A DNA stretch of 64,000 bases from Dyadobacter crusticola DSM 16708 (GCF_000701505.1 NZ_JNJB01000008.1:186001-250000); one strand, 5' to 3'; positions 27,701 to 35,252 are shown, counted from the first letter of the stretch. The notes: generated by a model not told the origin, from the sequence alone. Numbers and translations: made by a program.

Positions 27701-27831
27701 CCGTCCACCAAACTCTCATATTGGCTTTCGGTTGGCTCACCAGCAAACTCTGAACTTGCGTCCTTTACAAACTTCTCGTCGTTACGCAACTCCTCAAGTC
27801 CCCGCCAGTATCTCTTACTATTGTTTTCCAT
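24733..27831 (-). CDS. actB: Alternative complex III Fe-S/molybdopterin-like subunit ActB
   Basis: A 1032-residue fusion subunit. A twin-arginine motif HRRDFLKVLGFGMAA starts at residue 48, internal rather than terminal, as usual in ActB. The long middle part is a molybdopterin-oxidoreductase fold that in characterised complexes holds no molybdenum. The C-terminal third is an Fe-S domain with four cysteine clusters (CFGCGSCVISC, CQHCNNAPCETVC, CVGTRYCANNC, and CSLC with CASSC), fitting three 4Fe-4S and one 3Fe-4S centre. I use the ATG giving MENNSKRYW; a TTG four codons upstream is possible. It follows actA by 51 bp. Confidence 0.95.
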   Translation of the reverse strand: MENNSKRYWRGLEELRNDEKFVKDASSEFAGEPTESQYESLVDGAGTHRRDFLKVLGFGMAAVSLAACEAPVKKAIPYVNKPEGEFPTIANWYASTYAEGGDYVSILVKTREGRPVKIEGNSLSKVSYGVSSRAHASLLGLYDNEKLRGPKKGEDTKVSWETVDKEIQEQLSQISSRGGAIRILTSTVLSPSTKAVIADFTAKYPTTSHVVYDANSSYGIVKANETSFGKAVLPSYDFSKAKVIVGIDADFLGTWLAPDLYSAQFAETRRVSSDKGGKKDMSRLYQFESILSLTGSNADYRTAVKPSQLGLVAAALYNRVAAKLGGSPVSVAAINVPNLDKAADDLVAAKGQALVVCGINDPSVQVVVNALNSLLGAYGGLINLDKPAYYRQGNDVAMNQFVDEVKGGKVSAVILWGANPVYDHPRGAELAAALPKVSLSVSFNDRADETSSLFKYILPAPHYLESWNDAEPVAGSYSLAQPAISLIFNTRQGQSSLLKWAGLPTDYHEYVKSYWRKNIFAQGGTGSFEQFWVKSLHDGVFDSNAAAASGGTAAFNGNLSAAASAISKNYKASTSGIELAIFENVGVGNGASANNPWLQELPDPITKACWDNHAGISQKTATDLSLAQGDVVKVEYKGKSVELPVIVQPGLANGTVAVSIGYGREKAGKSANGVGKNIYPFATFTDGYLSFTPGEVTLSKTGDTREIAQTQTHSTVMNRKSVLQETVLSHFQKDPMAGRFAPTIPTSEGTVDATDLTLWNGHKYKNHSWGMVIDLNTCFGCGSCVISCQNENNVPVVGRQEVINSREMHWLRIDRYYSSDADVDDLRGLEVASENPEVTFQPMLCQHCNNAPCETVCPVLATTHSSEGLNQMTYNRCVGTRYCANNCPYKVRRFNWFKYFDNDNYDYHFNNDLGKMVINPDVTVRSRGVIEKCSLCVHRIQEAKLTARKERRRIVDGEVNVACASSCPTNAITFGDMNDPESRISKILEVEKEGRAFHILEEINTRPQLSYLTKIRNKDLAAAKPASEKEHA

Positions 27832-27882
27832 AAAACTATTCAATACAATGAGTCGTATTCTCGGGTATTATTTTCTTATTGA

Positions 27883-29172
27883 TTAATAGTGGCATTTAGA
27901 ACATTCCAAGCCACCTATATCAGCTACTTTTAATGCTTCCTTGCTTTCTGAGGCGTGCAGCTGAACCAGCTTATCATAGTATTGATTGTCCTTGGTATTT
28001 ACTTCTGTTTTACGGTGACAATCAATACACCATCCCATCGTCAGAGATGAGCGCTGTTGAATAACTTCCATTTTCTCAACCTCGCCATGGCAGTTTTGAC
28101 ACTCTAACCCGCCTACATTTACGTGCTGTGCATGGTTAAAGTAAGCCAGATCAGGAAGGTTATGCACCCTCACCCATTCGATAGGCTGGTTGTTCTCAAT
28201 AGAAGTATAAATCTTTTGAATTTCAGGAGACTCTTTTTTGATCACTCCGTGACAGTTCATACAGATATTGGCAGACGGAATGTGCGCAGACTTTCCTCTG
28301 TTGACACCTGTGTGACAGTAGTTACAATCAATCTTATACTCCCCTGCATGCAGCTTGTGAGAGAATGCAATGGGCTGCTTTGGCGCATATCCTTGCTGAA
28401 CACCTACACTATACGCACCATCAATCGTTGCTTTCAACACAAGAAGAACAAAAATCCAAAGTGTTGCAGACCTGATCGCAGGATCAGCAGAAATTTTCTT
28501 CAATGAGCTCCCTAGTCGTGTCATGAAGTCTGGCTTGTTATCCGACTCCACTTCTCCGCCAACTGCTTTTGAAAGAAGAGACACAATTACAAGCAGAACG
28601 CCAAGCACAAGAATCATTACAACAACGAGTGCGCCGAGAACTACCATAAATAGGCCGGAAGGCCCTTCACCGCCAGACTCACCACCTCCACCTGCCGCAG
28701 GCGCACCGCCTGGAGCAGCTGCAGCCGGAGCGGCAGTTGAAGCCTGATCTACATAAGCGAAGATCCCTTTAATATCGTCATCAGACAAGTTGGGAAAACT
28801 TGTCATTTGCGCTTTAGAATATTCGTTGTAAATCTTAACAGCATAAGGATCGCCTGCTGCGATCATCGCCTGTGAGTTACGCACCCACTTTGACAGCCAT
28901 GCAAAATCATGACGAGAGCTGGCACCTTTCAGACCCGGACCTACAACGCGTTCATCCGTTACGGCATGACATTGCGCACAGTTGTTTTTGAAAAGTGCTT
29001 CTCCCTTAGCAGCATCACCACCACCCGCAGGAGCTGCCGCCGTCGCTGTACTATCCTGCGCAACAGCTGGATTTTGCACACTCAAAAGGAGCCCAACGGC
29101 GATTGTGAAAAGGATTCTTGAGTAACTAAAGTAGGAACAAAACTTAGCGTTCTTACGGAATGATATATTCAT
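27883..29172 (-). CDS. actA: Alternative complex III multiheme cytochrome ActA, with fused mono-heme domain
   Basis: A 429-residue cytochrome with six CxxCH sites. The first (CAQCH, about 65-69) lies in a class I cytochrome c domain right after the signal peptide. A Gly/Ala/Pro-rich linker and a membrane segment follow, then a second membrane segment (SATLWIFVLLVLKATIDGAY) and the five-heme ActA domain (CNYCH, CMNCH, CQNCH, CIDCH, CSKCH). The mono-heme and pentaheme parts are separate proteins in some other act loci. It is the first gene of the act-cta train. The ATG is used; a TTG two codons upstream is an alternative. Confidence 0.93.
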   Translation of the reverse strand: MNISFRKNAKFCSYFSYSRILFTIAVGLLLSVQNPAVAQDSTATAAAPAGGGDAAKGEALFKNNCAQCHAVTDERVVGPGLKGASSRHDFAWLSKWVRNSQAMIAAGDPYAVKIYNEYSKAQMTSFPNLSDDDIKGIFAYVDQASTAAPAAAAPGGAPAAGGGGESGGEGPSGLFMVVLGALVVVMILVLGVLLVIVSLLSKAVGGEVESDNKPDFMTRLGSSLKKISADPAIRSATLWIFVLLVLKATIDGAYSVGVQQGYAPKQPIAFSHKLHAGEYKIDCNYCHTGVNRGKSAHIPSANICMNCHGVIKKESPEIQKIYTSIENNQPIEWVRVHNLPDLAYFNHAQHVNVGGLECQNCHGEVEKMEVIQQRSSLTMGWCIDCHRKTEVNTKDNQYYDKLVQLHASESKEALKVADIGGLECSKCHY

Positions 29173-29227
29173 AATCAACTATTCATTATTCTTCAACAGA
29201 CAAAACTAGCTTACGATTTTTTATCCA

Positions 29228-29235
29228 CAAAAGTA
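29228..29235 (-). promoter_or_regulatory. Probable -7 box of the act-cta transcript
   Basis: TACTTTTG on the minus strand is an exact TAnnTTTG, 55 bp before the actA ATG. About 19 bp upstream there is only a weak TGGT in place of TTTG/TTG, so the promoter may need an activator. It is the only such box found in the 277 bp between tRNA-Cys and actA. Confidence 0.5.
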
Positions 29236-29346
29236 TTTAAGGGATATTTTGAACCACCATCTTATTTATAATTTGTCTAATTTATTAACCATTTTTCAAC
29301 ATCAAACCTTACAAAGTCCCCTCTCATTTTCAGGTTATTAGCAAAA

Positions 29347-29397
29347 AAAAATACCATTTGGAGGCATAACTAACTGCCGAACCCAAATGGTATTTTT
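29347..29397 (-). terminator. Strong terminator after tRNA-Cys
   Basis: A perfect 15-bp stem (29347-29361 with 29383-29397), AAAAATACCATTTGG and its complement, encloses a 21-base loop; A- and T-runs flank both sides. On the minus strand it ends the tRNA-Cys transcript before the act-cta promoter. It could act in both directions. Confidence 0.85.
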
Positions 29398-29449
29398 TAA
29401 GTAAATATTTGTGCGTAAAAAATAGTGCCAAATACCTCTTATTCTGGAG

Positions 29450-29520
29450 AGGTTCCGAGCGGATTCGAACCGCTGTACGAGGTTTTGCAGACCTCTGCCT
29501 AGCCACTCGGCCACGGAACC
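29450..29520 (-). tRNA. cysT: tRNA-Cys (anticodon GCA)
   Basis: A 71-nt tRNA on the minus strand. GGTTCCG pairs with CGGAACC followed by T; anticodon loop CTGCAAA with GCA at 29488-29486; T loop TTCGAAT. It is flanked by its own promoter-like box and a strong terminator, so it is probably a single-gene transcript between rpsA and actA. Confidence 0.96.
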
Positions 29521-29526
29521 AGATTT

Positions 29527-29562
29527 GGATTAGCTGCATGCTGTAAGGCTTACAGCTAATCC
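29527..29562 (-). promoter_or_regulatory. Alternative hairpins between rpsA and tRNA-Cys
   Basis: GGATTAGCTG (29527-29536) pairs perfectly with CAGCTAATCC (29553-29562). Inside it GCTGTAA (29540-29546) can pair instead with TTACAGC (29549-29555), so the two stems exclude each other. There is no T-run, so it is not a plain terminator; it would lie in the leader of the tRNA-Cys precursor or at the rpsA 3' end. Confidence 0.5.
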
Positions 29563-29567
29563 GGGTG

Positions 29568-29575
29568 CAAAAGTA
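29568..29575 (-). promoter_or_regulatory. Possible -7 box for tRNA-Cys
   Basis: TACTTTTG on the minus strand matches TAnnTTTG, 31 bp after the rpsA stop and 48 bp before tRNA-Cys. The -33 position carries only TGGC, so the call rests on the -7 box alone. Confidence 0.45.
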
Positions 29576-29605
29576 TCAATTTTTCTGGCTATTCGCCATT
29601 ATTAA

Positions 29606-31417
29606 TTACTTTTTGCTCTTTTTTTCACTTTCTTCCATTTGCTCTTTCAATGCAGAAAGAACACTAAGGTCGCCGAAAGTTGATTTCTCTGCGTCTTTTG
29701 CAGGAGCGTCAGTATTAGTGGCCTTCGCTTGTGCAGGTTTCGCAGGTCTTTCTTCTTTCTTTTCCTCAGCAGGAACGTGCTTAACTTTTGAATGCGTCAG
29801 AACGATTTTCTTCTCGTCTTTCAGGAATTCAAGAACTGTGAAGTCCAGGCTCTCGCCTACTTCTGCAAGTGTACCATCTTCTTTCGCAAGATTTTTGATA
29901 GCTGCAATTCCTTCAATTCCGTAAGGAAGTTCAAGTGTGGCAAACTTATCGCCTTTTGCAACGATTGTAGATTTATGTACTGAACCTACTTCAAAGATGC
30001 TTTCGAAAGTATCCCATGGATTTTCTTCCAATTGCTTGTGACCAAGAGCAAGACGACGGTTATCTGCGTCAAGTTCAAGAACTACAACTTCCAGCTCGTC
30101 ATTCACTTTCACGAAATCAGATGGATGCTTGATCTTCTTAGTCCATGAAAGATCCGAAACGTGAACCAGACCATCAATACCTTCTTCAAGTTCGATGAAC
30201 AAACCAAAGTTTGTCAGGTTACGTACAACACCTTTATGACGGGTTCCAACTGCATATTTCTCTTTCAGAGAAGCTTGAGTCCAAGGATCTTCTGTCAATT
30301 GTTTGATACCAAGTGACATTTTACGCTCCTGACGATCCAGTGTCAATACTACTGCACTGATTTCGTCATTTACATTCATGAATTCCTGTGGATTGCGCAG
30401 GTGCTGAGACCATGACATTTCAGAAACGTGGATCAAACCTTCAACACCTGGTTTGATCTCAAGGAATGCGCCGTAATCAGCAACATTAACAATACGACCT
30501 GTAACTTTCGATCCTACCTGGATTTCCTCATCAAGAGAGTCCCAAGGATGAGATTGAAGTTGTTTCAGACCAAGTGAGATACGTTTCTTCTCCTCATCGA
30601 AGTCAAGAACAACAACATTGAGTTTTTGATCAAGTGACAACAGATCCGATGGGTGATTAATACGTCCCCACGAAATATCAGTAATGTGCAACAATCCGTC
30701 AACTCCACCAAGGTCGATAAACACACCGAAGTTGGTCATGTTTTTAATCACACCTTCAAGTACCTGACCTTTTTCAAGGTTGTTCAGGATTTGCTGACGT
30801 TGTGCTTCAAGATCTTTTTCGATCAGTACCTTGTGAGATACAACAACGTTATCATTTGCGTAGTTGATCTTAACAACTTTAACCTCCATGCGCTTTCCAA
30901 CAAAAATGTCGAAATCGCGGATCGGCTTAACGTCAATCTGAGAACCTGGCAAGAATGCCTCGATACCAAAGATATCAACGATAAGACCACCTTTGGTTCT
31001 TCTTTTAACATTTGCATCGATAACAACATCCTCATCAAATGATTTCTGGATGTTATCCCATGCTGTGATAACTTTCGCTTTTTTACGAGATAGAACAAGC
31101 TGACCTTGTGCGTCCTCCTGATTTTCTACATAAACTTCCACTTCGTCACCGATCTTCATTCCCGGCAAGTCACGGAATTCGTTAGATGAAACAATACCGT
31201 CAGATTTGAAACCGATATTCAGGATCACTTCACGGTCAGTAATACCAACTACTATACCTTTAACAACTTCTTTTTCCTGAACTGGAGAAAGAGTAGTCTC
31301 ATACATTTGTTCCAGACTGCTACGGTCAGCGCTTGAATAGCCTGTACCAAAGCCTTTGTCTGCTGCTTTGTCCCAATCGAAATCAGGAAGAGGTTGATTT
31401 TGTTTTTCCTTAGACAT
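29606..31417 (-). CDS. rpsA: 30S ribosomal protein S1
   Basis: A 603-residue S1 protein with six S1/OB-fold repeats, the RNA-binding protein that helps load mRNA on the 30S subunit. Four well-conserved repeats each contain GxVxNxTxFGxFxxL-type strands such as GVIKNMTNFGVFIDLGGVDG and GVVRNLTNFGLFIELEEGID; the first and last are more divergent. An acidic/basic tail rich in Lys, Glu and Ala follows. S1 may matter more in Bacteroidota, where Shine-Dalgarno sites are rare. It is transcribed alone, from its own promoter. Confidence 0.96.
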   Translation of the reverse strand: MSKEKQNQPLPDFDWDKAADKGFGTGYSSADRSSLEQMYETTLSPVQEKEVVKGIVVGITDREVILNIGFKSDGIVSSNEFRDLPGMKIGDEVEVYVENQEDAQGQLVLSRKKAKVITAWDNIQKSFDEDVVIDANVKRRTKGGLIVDIFGIEAFLPGSQIDVKPIRDFDIFVGKRMEVKVVKINYANDNVVVSHKVLIEKDLEAQRQQILNNLEKGQVLEGVIKNMTNFGVFIDLGGVDGLLHITDISWGRINHPSDLLSLDQKLNVVVLDFDEEKKRISLGLKQLQSHPWDSLDEEIQVGSKVTGRIVNVADYGAFLEIKPGVEGLIHVSEMSWSQHLRNPQEFMNVNDEISAVVLTLDRQERKMSLGIKQLTEDPWTQASLKEKYAVGTRHKGVVRNLTNFGLFIELEEGIDGLVHVSDLSWTKKIKHPSDFVKVNDELEVVVLELDADNRRLALGHKQLEENPWDTFESIFEVGSVHKSTIVAKGDKFATLELPYGIEGIAAIKNLAKEDGTLAEVGESLDFTVLEFLKDEKKIVLTHSKVKHVPAEEKKEERPAKPAQAKATNTDAPAKDAEKSTFGDLSVLSALKEQMEESEKKSKK

Positions 31418-31504
31418 AAAGAGGAATTATAGCTCTTGGATACATCAGCTTACGAGCTACCTAGCTGAAAATTAGTTAAACAAGCTTTTTAGAAAATGAG
31501 AGCG

Positions 31505-31535
31505 CAAAAGTACGCCTTTCGAAAGAAATTCCGAA
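31505..31535 (-). promoter_or_regulatory. Promoter of rpsA
   Basis: TTCG (31535-31532), a 19-bp spacer and TACTTTTG (31512-31505) on the minus strand match the Bacteroidota promoter with one mismatch in the -33 box. The start would lie near 31498, giving a leader of about 80 bases. Confidence 0.6.
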
Positions 31536-31619
31536 GAGATGCTGGAATTTTATTTGAACGAAAAGAGAAGGGTAAGCCCCGCAGGACACAGGCACTTAGG
31601 TAATTGGTACTTTATTATT

Positions 31620-32129
31620 TTAATATGATCTTTCCTTGGAGCCCAGGTAAGGCAGCCACTCATCATCAGCCAGCCCCGAAAAATCTCTTATAAACATTAA
31701 GAAAGATGGCCTAAAAGGACGTTGCCTGAGCGGCATATCCATTTCCTCCGGTGTATGATCTCCTTTTCTTGAGTTGCAACGCTTGCAGGCTGTCGCTAGA
31801 TTATCCCAGGTCGTCTTCCCACCCCTTGATTTTGGGATCACATGATCTAATGTGAGATTGTCGTGCGTTCCGCAATATTGACAGCGGTTCCCATCCCTTT
31901 TAAAAAGATTTTGCCGGGTCATCACAACACCTCGATACGGAATATGTATGTAGCGGTGGAGGCGAATGACAACCGGCATAGGATACTGATCGTTCACTGT
32001 GCGTAAATACTGCCTTCGGGACTCGGCCAGCATTTCGGCTTTGTTCATGTAGACTAATAAAAAAGCCTTAGGAACTGTGCAAACACTTAATGCGCTGTAA
32101 TCTTGATTAAGAACCAGTACTTTACCCAT
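31620..32129 (-). CDS. HNH endonuclease family protein
   Basis: A 169-residue HNH protein. The zinc-ribbon HNH core lies in the C-terminal half: CQYC, LTLDHVIPKSRGG (the catalytic DH) and CKRCNSRKG. The N-terminal 70 residues (VLVLNQDYSALSVCTVPKAF) are typical of a widely conserved chromosomal subfamily of unknown role. It lies between rpsA and smpB on the same strand, with no methyltransferase or restriction gene nearby. Nuclease activity is likely from the motif; its target is unknown. A repair or RNA-related housekeeping role is as plausible as defence. Confidence 0.85.
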   Translation of the reverse strand: MGKVLVLNQDYSALSVCTVPKAFLLVYMNKAEMLAESRRQYLRTVNDQYPMPVVIRLHRYIHIPYRGVVMTRQNLFKRDGNRCQYCGTHDNLTLDHVIPKSRGGKTTWDNLATACKRCNSRKGDHTPEEMDMPLRQRPFRPSFLMFIRDFSGLADDEWLPYLGSKERSY

Positions 32130-32217
32130 GACACATTGAGGTAATTATTTCCGACAATATAACAAAAATCCGGCGTAAAATTCCTCTGTACAGGCGCAAA
32201 AATTACTGAGCACCAAT

Positions 32218-32676
32218 TCAATACCCTGCTCGGTCGGTCTCCCGCTTTACATCTCTTTCTTTGATGCTATCGCGCTTATCGTAGAGCTTTTTACCTTTCG
32301 CCAGCGCAATGTGCAACTTGGCCAGCCCCCGGTCATTGGTAAACATCCGCACGGGAATAATCGTCAAACCCTGATCTTTTAATCCCTCAGTTAACTTTCG
32401 ACGCTCACGTTTCGTGATCAGCAACTTGCGATCGCGCATTGGTTCGTGGTTGTAATGGGTACCTTCTGTGTAAGGCGAGATGTGCAGGCTCCGGATATAC
32501 AATTCATTATCCATAAACAAGCAATATGCATCCTGAAAGTTGACCTTACCTTGTCTGATAGACTTGATTTCCGTCCCGGTAAGCGCCATTCCAGCAGTAA
32601 ACTCTTCCAGAAAAAAATACTCGAACGAAGCCCTCCGATTCTTTATATCTACTTTTTTGACTATTTTTTCGGACAT
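32218..32676 (-). CDS. smpB: SsrA-binding protein SmpB
   Basis: A 152-residue SmpB that binds tmRNA and brings it to stalled ribosomes for trans-translation. The core begins at NRRASFEYFFLEEFTAGMAL and contains GTEIKSIRQGKVNFQDAY; the C-terminal tail KGKKLYDKRDSIKERDVKRE is the part that enters the mRNA channel. Length is normal. It is divergent from an exported NTF2-like gene, with 54 bp between the start codons. Confidence 0.95.
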   Translation of the reverse strand: MSEKIVKKVDIKNRRASFEYFFLEEFTAGMALTGTEIKSIRQGKVNFQDAYCLFMDNELYIRSLHISPYTEGTHYNHEPMRDRKLLITKRERRKLTEGLKDQGLTIIPVRMFTNDRGLAKLHIALAKGKKLYDKRDSIKERDVKRETDRAGY

Positions 32677-32696
32677 ATCATAAATTGTAAAGGGCT

Positions 32697-32727
32697 CAAA
32701 ATTAATTTTTTGTTAAAACTATACCAA
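32697..32727 (-). promoter_or_regulatory. Promoter of smpB
   Basis: TTG (32727-32725), a 20-bp spacer and TAATTTTG (32704-32697) on the minus strand fit the Bacteroidota promoter; the -7 box is exact and lies 20 bp before the smpB ATG, so the leader would be very short. Confidence 0.6.
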
Positions 32728-32730
32728 CAC

Positions 32731-33204
32731 ATGAAATCAAACCTGATGCGACGGCTGCAAAATGCATTTGGACTGTTATTGCTTCTCACTACGCTTGATG
32801 TAAATGCGCAGGACAAAACTGCCGAAGTGAGAGCGGTCGTCGATAAGATGTTTGATGCAATGCGTACCGGCGATTCGCTGTCTCTCAAAAGTGTTGTTAC
32901 AGCAGACTGCGCACTCACTTCATTTTCTAAAAACAAAGCTGACTCTGTCATTGTGCACACAAGCAGCATGCAAGGATTTATAAAGGCAGTGGGCACGCCT
33001 CATAAGGAGAAATGGGATGAGAAAATCTACGATGTAAAAGTGAGTATAGATGAACCAATGGCAATCGTTTGGGCCCCATATCAATTTTATCTGGGAGAAA
33101 CCTTCTCTCACTGCGGCGTCAACGTTTTTACATTGACACATACCAAAACGGGCTGGAAAATAAATGCAATTACCGATACGAGAAGGAAAGAAAATTGCCC
33201 CTGA
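32731..33204 (+). CDS. Exported NTF2-like (SnoaL-type) protein
   Basis: A 157-residue protein with a signal peptide (MKSNLMRRLQNAFGLLLLLTTLDVNAQ) and a small cone-shaped domain of the NTF2-like superfamily: an N-terminal helix AEVRAVVDKMFDAMRTGDSLSL, a middle part, and the strands MAIVWAPYQFYL and THTKTGWKINAITDTR. Such domains are found in enzymes and in non-catalytic periplasmic proteins; no catalytic residues can be named. I start it at the ATG of the signal peptide; the open frame runs further upstream across smpB on the other strand. It converges with the radical SAM gene, 2 bp apart. Confidence 0.8.
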   Translation: MKSNLMRRLQNAFGLLLLLTTLDVNAQDKTAEVRAVVDKMFDAMRTGDSLSLKSVVTADCALTSFSKNKADSVIVHTSSMQGFIKAVGTPHKEKWDEKIYDVKVSIDEPMAIVWAPYQFYLGETFSHCGVNVFTLTHTKTGWKINAITDTRRKENCP

Positions 33205-33206
33205 CC

Positions 33207-34184
33207 CTAAAACTTGACCATTTGCCGCCAGGTACCTTTAAGCCGGTTATATTTAATTGTACTTGGCAGCGCTTTCCACCAGTATTTATTCATCTCGACT
33301 GCAAATGAAGGTTGCATATAGCAATTGATCACGCAACCTTCACAAGCCGGTAGGCGCCCCTCCAACGCAACCAGTTTCTGAACTTCATCAGAATGATAAA
33401 GCTCAAACAAGTTGCCGTCGATTGCAAAATCTTTCAATCCCAAATGGTAACAAGGCAGCACCAGTTTGTTTTCCGGCGAAATGACGATTGTTGTACTGGC
33501 GGCCTTGCAAACAGGAACTTCCACGTGATTACCCCCATCGAGCCGCAACTGCACAAAAGCTTCGTTTAGATAAACATTCTTTTGCTTTGCCCACCACAAC
33601 AACTCTTTCAATGCTGCTTCAGAAAGATTTGAGCCTACTTTGTCGTATTCAAATACAGGGTTCAGAATTAATACAAGATCGTTGGGAATGCAAACATCTT
33701 CCCACAGCTGCCGGATCTTGCTGATATTATCTTCGAACACCGTAAAGATGATATCCGGACGTTCTCCAAGGGATTTAGCAATGGCAATGGATTCCATCAC
33801 CTTGTCAAAACACTTTACACCCCTGGATTTATCGTGCTCGTCGCGATCGGGAGAATCCAGGGAGAAGTGCAGCATATCCACCAGGCCGCGAAGCTTTTCT
33901 GCCTGTTTCGGATAAAGCAGACCATTGCTTGTCACGGTCGTGATCATTCCATGATCTTTTGCTTCTTTCAAAAGCACGTCAAGCTGCCTGTGCAGCAAAG
34001 GCTCGCCGCCAGTGAAATCAATCACTTTGACACCCAGCTTCTTCAAATCCCGCAAATTCTCGCGAAGATTTTCAACTGTAATATACGGCGAGGGCTTCTC
34101 CCAGATATCGCAAAAGCCGCAGGAAGCATTGCAACGATAGGTTACATAATAATTGCAAAGTACCGGGTGGGAGACCAGTCGCAT
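33207..34184 (-). CDS. Radical SAM protein
   Basis: A 325-residue radical SAM enzyme. The 4Fe-4S/SAM motif CNASCGFC (C18, C22, C25) is followed by TGGEPLLHRQ and a partial TIM barrel. The C-terminal part has more cysteines (VLPCYHLG and ACEGCVINC), suggesting a second cluster in a SPASM-like or twitch-like extension. SPASM enzymes modify peptides or act in cofactor synthesis, but no precursor peptide gene is seen nearby, so the substrate is open. Its ATG lies 1 bp after the accD stop, so the two are probably cotranslated. Confidence 0.85.
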   Translation of the reverse strand: MRLVSHPVLCNYYVTYRCNASCGFCDIWEKPSPYITVENLRENLRDLKKLGVKVIDFTGGEPLLHRQLDVLLKEAKDHGMITTVTSNGLLYPKQAEKLRGLVDMLHFSLDSPDRDEHDKSRGVKCFDKVMESIAIAKSLGERPDIIFTVFEDNISKIRQLWEDVCIPNDLVLILNPVFEYDKVGSNLSEAALKELLWWAKQKNVYLNEAFVQLRLDGGNHVEVPVCKAASTTIVISPENKLVLPCYHLGLKDFAIDGNLFELYHSDEVQKLVALEGRLPACEGCVINCYMQPSFAVEMNKYWWKALPSTIKYNRLKGTWRQMVKF

Positions 34185-34185
34185 A

Positions 34186-35028
34186 TTATTTCAGCATAGA
34201 GAGAAGACTTGTTAATTTATCTTTCAGATCCTTTCTGTCCACGATGAAATCGAGGAAACCATGTTCCAGAACGAATTCAGCACTTTGAAATCCTTTTGGC
34301 AAATCTTTACCAATTGTTTCGCGGATTACACGCGGGCCGGCAAATCCGATCAAAGCTTCGGGCTCGGAAATATTAAAATCGCCGAGCATTGCGTAGGAAG
34401 CTGTAACGCCACCAGTAGTCGGATCGGTGAGTAAAGAAATATAAGGCACCTTGGCTTCTGACAGCTGAGCCAGGCGGGCGGAGGTTTTTGCCATTTGCAT
34501 TAATGAGAATCCCGCCTCCATCATCCTGGCACCTCCCGATTTTGAAATCATCAAAAACGGAAATTTATGTTCAAGCGCATAGAAAATAGCCCGGGCAATT
34601 TTCTCACCCACTACTGAACCCATTGATCCGCCTATGAAATTAAAATCCATACAGGCAATAACAACGTCCATTTCATTCATCTTACCGTGACCTGTTCTGA
34701 CCGCATCCTTCAATCCTGTTTTCTGCATGGTCGACTTGATCCGGTCGGGATAAGCTTTGGTATCTACAAAATGCAATGGATCGCCGGAAGTAAGATCGGC
34801 ATCCAGTTCAATGAATTCGTTATCGTCAAAAAGCAGATTGAAGTAAACATCGGACCCTACTTTCTCGTGGTAATTACAATGCGGGCAAGTGAAAGCGTTT
34901 TGCTTATGTTCTCTGGTAGGAGTAATCTTTTTGCAATTTGAACACTGATACCACAAACCATCAGGCGCCTCGCGCTTCATTTCTGTTGGTGTATTGATAC
35001 CTTTCTCTTTCCGAATGAACCAGGACAT
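34186..35028 (-). CDS. accD: Acetyl-CoA carboxylase carboxyltransferase subunit beta
   Basis: A 280-residue AccD that, with AccA, transfers the carboxyl group from carboxybiotin to acetyl-CoA, giving malonyl-CoA for fatty acid synthesis. The N-terminal zinc ribbon has C29, C32, C48 and C51 (YQCSNCKK and FTCPHCNY). The crotonase-like core contains [19 protein letters not shown] and [20 protein letters not shown], and [17 protein letters not shown]. accA is not in this window. Confidence 0.96.
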   Translation of the reverse strand: MSWFIRKEKGINTPTEMKREAPDGLWYQCSNCKKITPTREHKQNAFTCPHCNYHEKVGSDVYFNLLFDDNEFIELDADLTSGDPLHFVDTKAYPDRIKSTMQKTGLKDAVRTGHGKMNEMDVVIACMDFNFIGGSMGSVVGEKIARAIFYALEHKFPFLMISKSGGARMMEAGFSLMQMAKTSARLAQLSEAKVPYISLLTDPTTGGVTASYAMLGDFNISEPEALIGFAGPRVIRETIGKDLPKGFQSAEFVLEHGFLDFIVDRKDLKDKLTSLLSMLK

Positions 35029-35106
35029 ATTTCTTGTGGGTTGATTATTAAATATAAATGCTTCGTTTCGAGCAGCTTATATTAATTTCATGTTGAATAA
35101 TTGACT

Positions 35107-35114
35107 CAAATATA
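35107..35114 (-). promoter_or_regulatory. Possible -7 box for accD
   Basis: TATATTTG on the minus strand matches TAnnTTTG and lies 78 bp before the accD ATG; no clear -33 element is found at the right distance. Confidence 0.35.
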
Positions 35115-35216
35115 ACAATAAATGTTTTTTTATGCGGGTATCCAGTTTTATACCTGAAGCCGAAGGATGTAGCACCCAGCTTGGTATGAACAATTTTTAA
35201 AGTTATTTGTTACTAT

Positions 35217-35232
35217 AAAACCGGTCGGTTTT
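35217..35232. promoter_or_regulatory. Palindrome upstream of FMN reductase gene (possible operator)
   Basis: AAAACCGGTCGGTTTT consists of two 7-base arms (AAAACCG and CGGTTTT) around GT. A third CGGTTTA follows after one base. It lies 21 bp before the start codon of the reductase gene, where a repressor would block transcription. No regulator gene is next to it. Confidence 0.45.
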
Positions 35233-35252
35233 ACGGTTTATTTAAAATTTAA

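Noticed and set aside
31620-32129. HNH gene as a homing endonuclease, restriction enzyme or Cas9 relic
   Set aside because: No intron, intein, methyltransferase, RuvC parts or CRISPR repeats are present; the protein is a complete small HNH family member.
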